A DNA stretch of 24,284 bases from a virus. The position numbers were made by a program, and so were the translations under genes. Under the pieces are notes generated by a model. The model was not told the DNA's origin and searched no databases. It saw nothing but the letters and a program-made list of their open reading frames with translations. Position 1 is the stretch's first letter; each line of letters begins with the position of its first letter. Below, one piece after another: positions 21,297-24,284 of the stretch. The stretch spans positions 1-24,284 of the IMG/VR virus record IMGVR_UViG_3300038954_000074; one strand, 5' to 3'.

Positions 21297-21856
21297 CCCT
21301 CGCCACCCTCGGCCTTTTTCCAGGGCAGACTGGTCCGCAAGTGCTCGGCCAGGTCGATCGGTTCGCCGCGCCCCGGATACCGTATCGATACCGTATCCGT
21401 TTCGTTCGGGTTTGTTTGTATGTCTGTCTGTCTGTGCGATACCCTATCGATACCGTATCGATACCGTATCGATTCCAGCGCCGGCGGCAGTTTGTAGCCG
21501 ATCGAAAGCGCCCACGCCATGACGTCCTCCGGGACCATTTCGTAGAGCTCGCGCGCGTGCGTGATCATCTGCGGTGACTGCGGCATGTGCTGCACCGCCT
21601 GGGTGACGCAGGCCCATCCGTTCAGCCATCCGGCCATCCGATCGCGCTCGAGCCTGTTGAGCCAGCGCTGTAACGTCTCCCGATCAGTGCCGACGTTGCG
21701 CTGTATCTGGCCAAGCGATACGCGGTAGAGCCCCTCCATGTTCGACCGCTCCCCGGCGATCAGATACAGGTAGACCATCTTGCCGGTGGTATCGAGCTCC
21801 TCCTCGACATAGGCGCTGTGCCAGAACGCCCGGTGTAATTGCCTGTACTCGCTCAC
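21293..21856 (-). CDS. replication initiation protein candidate, gene contains iteron-like repeats
   Basis: A 187-residue protein. Residues about 1-90 (WHSAYVEEELDTTGKMVYLYL, NMEGLYRVSLGQIQRNVGTD, LQRWLNRLERDRMAGWLNGW) are a winged-helix domain of the type found in phage replication organisers. The C-terminal part (about 115-170), QTDIQTNPNETDTVSIRYPG, is encoded by repeat DNA (five 11-bp units). A replication initiator whose gene holds its own binding sites is the lambda O arrangement. The start is GTG at 21856 with AGGAGG eight bases away; the longer frame to 21970 would run over the regulatory palindrome and the end of the preceding gene. Initiator role is inferred. Confidence 0.72.
   Translation of the reverse strand: MSEYRQLHRAFWHSAYVEEELDTTGKMVYLYLIAGERSNMEGLYRVSLGQIQRNVGTDRETLQRWLNRLERDRMAGWLNGWACVTQAVQHMPQSPQMITHARELYEMVPEDVMAWALSIGYKLPPALESIRYRYGIDRVSHRQTDIQTNPNETDTVSIRYPGRGEPIDLAEHLRTSLPWKKAEGGEG
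21375..21469 (-). repeat. five 11-bp iterons, candidate replication origin
   Basis: Written on the plus strand the unit is CGATACCGTAT. Units: 21375-21385 (first base G), 21386-21396, then a 40-base gap, 21437-21447 (one change, CCC), 21448-21458 and 21459-21469. Units within each group are contiguous, one helical turn apart. The gap holds GTTTGTTTG and a TCTG microsatellite (21422-21434), an AT/GT-rich stretch that could unwind. Such clustered direct repeats inside a replication gene are the mark of an iteron origin. Confidence 0.72.
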
Positions 21857-21914
21857 GGTGTTTCCCTCCTGTTCCCCTTCCTGACAGTAGGTGACCGCTT
21901 CTGTTTTTCTCTGA

Positions 21915-21931
21915 GAGCCTACAAACGTAGG
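21915..21931. promoter_or_regulatory. palindromic operator copy upstream of the replication gene
   Basis: The 17-mer GAGCCTACAAACGTAGG is identical (complement strand) to part of the operator at 23584-23607. Core palindrome CCTAC-AAAC-GTAGG occupies 21918-21931. It lies in the gap between the ribbon-helix-helix gene and the replication-protein start. No convincing -35/-10 pair surrounds it, so a roadblock or autoregulatory site is possible. Confidence 0.7.
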
Positions 21932-21938
21932 GTACACG

Positions 21939-22136
21939 CTATTTCCCCTGCCCTTCGGGTACTTCGACACGGTGCAATCGCTCCCACGCCTTTCTCACGG
22001 CGCTGGTGGCATATTTGGCCATGTGACTGTAGACCGCGTTCTTCACGTATTCGTTGCGCGTGAGCCCCTTGTACTGCGCATCCCGATCGATCAGTGCGGC
22101 GGCCTCCTCGGGTAGTCTGATCTCGATTCTCGTCAT
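21939..22136 (-). CDS. ribbon-helix-helix transcriptional regulator
   Basis: A 65-residue protein, MTRIEIRLPEEAAALIDRDA then YKGLTRNEYVKNAVYSHMAK. The strand (TRIEIRLP), helix 1 (EEAAALIDRDAQYKG) and helix 2 (TRNEYVKNAVYSHM) give a typical Arc/CopG ribbon-helix-helix, which binds palindromic DNA as paired dimers. The gene ends only seven bases before the operator copy at 21915-21931, and the same sequence is in the early promoter region, which makes this protein the best candidate to bind it. ATGA overlap with the gene upstream. Confidence 0.84.
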   Translation of the reverse strand: MTRIEIRLPEEAAALIDRDAQYKGLTRNEYVKNAVYSHMAKYATSAVRKAWERLHRVEVPEGQGK

Positions 22137-22633
22137 TGGTCGCTTTCTCCTTCCTGCAGATTTGGCGCCCCTCGCAAGCCGTTGACCATTTCTTGTTCAT
22201 TCCACGGGATTTGGACCATACTGATCAGCTCCAGTGCTTCGGCCGCGTTTCCATCGGCAATGAGCGCCTGCGCCGTCATGATCTCGTCTGCAAGCTGCAG
22301 CACGCGCCGGCGCGCGTCCAGGTATGCCGGGAGCCATCGCCGTTCGTCGTCCGGGTGCTCGGGCCGGCCGACGTCGTTGATCCATTCCTGCTCGAGCTCG
22401 AGCTCGCGGATCCGGGCATGCGCGCGCTGTAGTTCGCGCGGAATGTCGGCGATGGCGCGCATATAAGGAACGTCCGCGTCGAAGATTGGTTCGGCAGACC
22501 ATGTGACGTCCATGGAGTCGGGCGGTTCCTCGAGCTCGTCCAGAGGAATGTTTTCCTCCATGTCATCATCGTCGATTCTCGTGGTAGGCTGGTCGCCGTA
22601 CCATTGCAGATAGATCACTTGTGGTGCGTGCAT
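22133..22633 (-). CDS. accessory early protein with coiled coil, unknown
   Basis: A 166-residue acidic protein starting MHAPQVIYLQWYGDQPTTRI, followed by an acidic stretch (DDDDMEENIPLDELEEPPDS) and a long helical region (about 62-100, HARIRELELEQEWINDVG). The IYLQ-YGD start with a WSAEPIFDADVPYMRA element is typical of small early phage proteins found by nuclease or replication genes; role unknown. AGGAGGAAAC precedes the ATG. It overlaps the RusA gene by 19 bases. Confidence 0.74.
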   Translation of the reverse strand: MHAPQVIYLQWYGDQPTTRIDDDDMEENIPLDELEEPPDSMDVTWSAEPIFDADVPYMRAIADIPRELQRAHARIRELELEQEWINDVGRPEHPDDERRWLPAYLDARRRVLQLADEIMTAQALIADGNAAEALELISMVQIPWNEQEMVNGLRGAPNLQEGESDQ

Positions 22634-23094
22634 GTTTCCTCCTGTAGCTCCTCGATTACGATGCCCACGCCTTCGGGCCAGTCCGTCGTCGCGTACCATT
22701 TACTCACGCGGAGATCGAATACCTGGCAATCGTCGCGGTAGACTCCAATGTCAGTTGCCACGTCCATGACCGCCTTTGCGAGATTGTCCACGTCCATGCG
22801 GTTCGGCATGGGAAGAGGCTCATCGCTTGCTTTGGCGAGTCGTTTCGGCCGTTTGAAGAAGAAGTCGAGCCGGATGCGGATTGGACCGGATGCCGGCTCG
22901 CGTTTGCCGCGGGGGCGCATGGCGATCGCGAGAATGTGTTTCCACGGTGTGACGCTCGACGGATTGATCGTGCGGCTGCGCCCGCGCGCGTCCGTATAGG
23001 TCCGTGGTCGCGGCATTGGTTTCGGCCGGCCTTCGGCGAACACGTCGACGAGCGAGGACCACGGTCGGGGGTGATTCGTTCCGAGCCAGTTCAT
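22615..23094 (-). CDS. RusA-type Holliday junction resolvase
   Basis: A 159-residue endonuclease of the RusA family, which cuts four-way DNA junctions during recombination or resolves branched DNA before packaging. The signature appears as PMPRPRTYTDARG near residue 26, then NRMDVDNLAKAVMD (D101, D103) and GVYRDDCQVFDL (D122): the three catalytic Asp residues. The ATG at 23094 overlaps the stop of the upstream gene as ATGA. Longer open frame upstream is unsupported. Confidence 0.9.
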   Translation of the reverse strand: MNWLGTNHPRPWSSLVDVFAEGRPKPMPRPRTYTDARGRSRTINPSSVTPWKHILAIAMRPRGKREPASGPIRIRLDFFFKRPKRLAKASDEPLPMPNRMDVDNLAKAVMDVATDIGVYRDDCQVFDLRVSKWYATTDWPEGVGIVIEELQEETCTHHK

Positions 23095-23345
23095 CCGCTG
23101 CGCCCCTTTTTCCAACCCGTCGCTGGTGTGACGTACTTTGACTTTTCGACGTTCTTTGCTGCGCCTCGTGCATACTCGAAGTGCTCGAGACAAAGCGCCT
23201 TCGTCGGCCGTGAAACATAGCCGTAGGCCGGCTTGCCGCATGCCCGCATGCCGTTGATCTCCTTGTCGTATTCCTCGAATGTGCACGTGAAGAACTCGGC
23301 AAACGCCTTTTCGGCGTTCTCGGTCATGGGTTCAGCGAATAGCAT
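23091..23345 (-). CDS. first early-operon gene, small Cys/His protein
   Basis: An 84-residue protein, MLFAEPMTENAEKAFAEFFT at the start. The middle, RACGKPAYGYVSRPTKALCLEHFEYA (C36, C52, H55), resembles the small CGxPA...LCxxH zinc-binding motif common in phage proteins. It is the first gene after the early regulatory region, with AGGAGG about ten bases before the ATG, so it should be the earliest product of the leftward promoter. Function unknown. Confidence 0.73.
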   Translation of the reverse strand: MLFAEPMTENAEKAFAEFFTCTFEEYDKEINGMRACGKPAYGYVSRPTKALCLEHFEYARGAAKNVEKSKYVTPATGWKKGRSG

Positions 23346-23413
23346 ATCTGGTGCCCTCCTGGTCAGTGTTGACGATAGGGGCTCTGCATGTAGTGCGGCG
23401 ATGCGAATCGGGC

Positions 23414-23442
23414 TTGCGGTTGTCGGCGGGATTGTGTATTCT
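23414..23442 (+). promoter_or_regulatory. plus-strand promoter opposing the early transcript
   Basis: -35 TTGCGG (23414-23419), 17-bp spacer, -10 TATTCT (23437-23442). It points away from all protein genes, toward the plus-strand terminator at 23490-23522. Match to consensus is moderate, but the spacing is ideal and the terminator downstream gives it meaning. Confidence 0.5.
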
Positions 23443-23448
23443 ACGCTC

Positions 23449-23522
23449 GATCATAGCCGTACTTCATGATCAGTTTCCCCCATCCCTCTGCCCGGCGCCC
23501 TCCACGCCGGGCTTTCTTTTCT
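23449..23522 (+). ncRNA. candidate antisense small RNA over the early leader
   Basis: Predicted from the promoter at 23414-23442 and the terminator at 23490-23522: about 74 nt. It would contain a GATCAT / ATGATC hairpin (23449-23471), a C-rich single-stranded segment TTTCCCCCATCCCTCT and the terminator stem. It is complementary to the 5' leader of the leftward early transcript. No coding frame with a Shine-Dalgarno was found. Comparable phage RNAs are OOP of lambda and Sar of P22. Expression is unproven. Confidence 0.5.
23490..23522 (+). terminator. rho-independent terminator on the plus strand
   Basis: Perfect stem GCCCGGCG (23490-23497) / CGCCGGGC (23505-23512), seven-base loop, followed by TTTCTTTTCT. 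A U-tract is present only for plus-strand transcription, although all protein genes here are on the minus strand, which implies a plus-strand transcript. Confidence 0.88.
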
Positions 23523-23529
23523 CGAGTCC

Positions 23530-23578
23530 GTAGCATCCCTTGCTACTCCATATCCGCCTCCTCCCGTAGGCTTCTACG
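23530..23578. promoter_or_regulatory. two palindromes in the early leader
   Basis: GTAGCA-TCCCT-TGCTAC (23530-23546), of the same class as the palindrome over the -10 box, and CGTAG-GCTT-CTACG (23565-23578), which shares the GCCTACG half-site with the operator next to it. Both lie downstream of the leftward start point, suitable for additional repressor binding. Confidence 0.6.
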
Positions 23579-23583
23579 TTAAT

Positions 23584-23607
23584 TCGAGCCTACGTTTGTA
23601 GGCTCGA
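23584..23607. promoter_or_regulatory. main early operator, 24-bp perfect palindrome
   Basis: Arms TCGAGCCTAC and GTAGGCTCGA, ten bases each, separated by GTTT, placed directly downstream of the -10 box of the leftward early promoter, where bound protein would block transcription. A 17-bp part recurs at 21915-21931, next to the ribbon-helix-helix regulator gene. Confidence 0.78.
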
Positions 23608-23636
23608 TTGTAGCGGGGATGCTACTTTACCGTCAA
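23607..23636 (-). promoter_or_regulatory. leftward early promoter
   Basis: Minus strand: -35 TTGACG (23631-23636), 18-bp spacer, -10 TACAAT (23607-23612). The best match to sigma70 consensus in the window. The spacer shares TAAAGTAGCA with the promoters at 12959 and 17125, and a palindrome GTAGC-GGGGAT-GCTAC (23610-23625) covers the -10 box. The start is expected near 23600, inside the operator, leaving a leader of about 255 bases before the first gene. Confidence 0.82.
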
Positions 23637-23644
23637 GCTCGTCC

Positions 23645-23848
23645 TTACGACGAGCCGCCGGTTTGGTTGCTCGGCTTCTTCGGTGGTATCCATTCGATCC
23701 CCGCCCAGGTGTCGAGCACGATCACGATGATCACCGTGACCGCATCCCACCATTCCAGCGGCCATCCGTAGATCACCGCCAGACCGAGAATCGCGGACGC
23801 CACGAGATTCAGCACGAGCACGATCAGTCGCTTGATCTGATCTGACAT
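23645..23848 (-). CDS. small two-segment membrane protein, holin candidate
   Basis: A 67-residue protein, MSDQIKRLIVLVLNLVASAI at the start, with hydrophobic segments about 8-27 and 32-52 (LEWWDAVTVIIVIVLDTWAG) and a polar PPKKPSNQTGGSS tail. Size and two hydrophobic stretches fit a small holin, or an accessory to one. The ATG at 23848 is chosen over a TTG ten codons upstream because GAGGAGG lies right before it. It is the last gene before the early regulatory region. Confidence 0.7.
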   Translation of the reverse strand: MSDQIKRLIVLVLNLVASAILGLAVIYGWPLEWWDAVTVIIVIVLDTWAGIEWIPPKKPSNQTGGSS

Positions 23849-23890
23849 ACCGCCTCCTCGTTGCGTTGCGGCCTTCAAGGCTACCGCTGC

Positions 23891-24284
23891 CTATTCCTCG
23901 TCGCGGCTGCGCCGCGCTGCATCCTCGAATCGGGATTGAATCTGGCGCTGGTCGCGCTCGCCCTGGGATCCTCCGTAGAGGAAATCGACGATTGTGTTCA
24001 CCTTCGTGCTCATCGCGGTGAATACGCTCGTGATCAGCACGATCGCCCATTGCGGCAAGTCCATCGCCACCACGGCGGCCGGGAATAACGAGAGCACGAG
24101 CCATAGCATGATCCCGCTGATCGCGAGATACCCGGCAAGGAAAACGACCGCAAACGCCTTCTGCAGTCCTGAATCCTTTTCGTACATGGCTCGGGCGCTT
24201 GCGCGGTCTTCGAGATACGCCTGCTCGAGATCCATCCGGAACTTCTGCAGCTCCAGGTTCACGCGGCGCAACGCGAGCTCGGCC
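23891..24284 (-). CDS. membrane protein with charged ends, holin-like (5' end outside window)
   Basis: The open frame enters from the right edge, so the true start is outside; a TTG at 24271 is the first internal candidate but continuation AELALRRVN looks like coding sequence. It has an N-terminal charged helix (LEQAYLEDRASARAMYEKDS), two hydrophobic segments (about KAFAVVFLAGYLAISGIMLWLVLSLF and WAIVLITSVFTAMS) and then VNTIVDFLYGGSQGERDQRQ. The last part resembles the cytoplasmic segment of phage holin-like proteins with a VDFxxGSS-type turn. Pairing with the small membrane gene next door suggests a lysis module. Confidence 0.68.
   Translation of the reverse strand, partial: AELALRRVNLELQKFRMDLEQAYLEDRASARAMYEKDSGLQKAFAVVFLAGYLAISGIMLWLVLSLFPAAVVAMDLPQWAIVLITSVFTAMSTKVNTIVDFLYGGSQGERDQRQIQSRFEDAARRSRDEE

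Noticed and set aside
21857-21970. N-terminal extension of the replication-protein candidate up to 21970
   Set aside because: It would overlap the end of the ribbon-helix-helix gene and code through the operator; the GTG at 21856 has a good Shine-Dalgarno.
24105-24284. TTG at 24271 as the start of the right-edge membrane protein
   Set aside because: The frame continues upstream to the window edge with protein-like sequence and no Shine-Dalgarno is seen at the TTG, so the gene is treated as partial.
1-24284. Diversity-generating retroelement as in BPP-1
   Set aside because: No reverse transcriptase, template repeat or variable repeat was found in the window. The relevant region of BPP-1 lies beyond the tail genes, outside this window, so absence from the genome cannot be claimed.
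1-24284. tRNA genes and CRISPR arrays
   Set aside because: I saw no cloverleaf with a GGTTCGANTCC arm next to an acceptor stem and no regularly spaced repeats of CRISPR size; only short iterons and operators repeat.

Overview
The window is part of a tailed-phage (or prophage) genome. Every convincing protein gene reads on the minus strand, so the text below follows transcription from high to low coordinates. The virion genes form the set known from short-tailed phages of the Bordetella BPP-1 type: a head-to-tail connecting portal, a scaffold, a BPP-1-like major capsid protein, a Bbp16-like cement protein, tail tubular proteins A and B, and an internal virion protein. GC content is high, Shine-Dalgarno sequences are strong (GGAGG), and neighbouring genes usually overlap by ATGA. 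The host is probably a high-GC proteobacterium, but nothing here identifies it. I see no integrase, CI-type repressor, reverse transcriptase or tRNA gene in the window.

Right end (24284-23346): two small membrane proteins (holin candidates), then a 299-base regulatory region. That region holds a strong leftward promoter, four palindromes, and on the opposite strand a promoter plus terminator that could make a small antisense RNA. The early operon (23345-17161) encodes a small Cys protein, a RusA-type Holliday junction resolvase, a ribbon-helix-helix regulator, a replication-protein candidate whose gene carries five 11-bp iteron-like repeats, and several unknowns. It continues into the terminase small subunit, a large terminase split into separate ATPase and nuclease genes with an unrelated gene between them, and a PAPS-reductase-like PP-loop protein.

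Middle (17153-9294): two accessory operons, each starting at a near-identical promoter whose -35/-10 spacer holds a TAGCA-N4-TGCTA palindrome. The first operon contains a cytosine-5 DNA methyltransferase with all key motifs. A second 228-residue gene with its own Shine-Dalgarno lies completely inside it in another frame and encodes a recognisable phage family; this is the most striking feature of the window. The rest are small phage proteins: zinc-ribbon types, a DUF7352-like protein, helix-turn-helix proteins, a HELGH membrane metalloprotease-like protein, a PD-(D/E)XK-like nuclease with a C-terminal zinc motif, and a membrane/coiled-coil protein. A rho-independent terminator at 9221-9251 ends this block.

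Left part (9200-1): the late virion operon, from its own sigma70-type promoter (9171-9200) through portal, scaffold, capsid, cement and tail proteins to the window edge. Two GC-rich hairpins without U-tracts lie inside it, one just downstream of the capsid gene.
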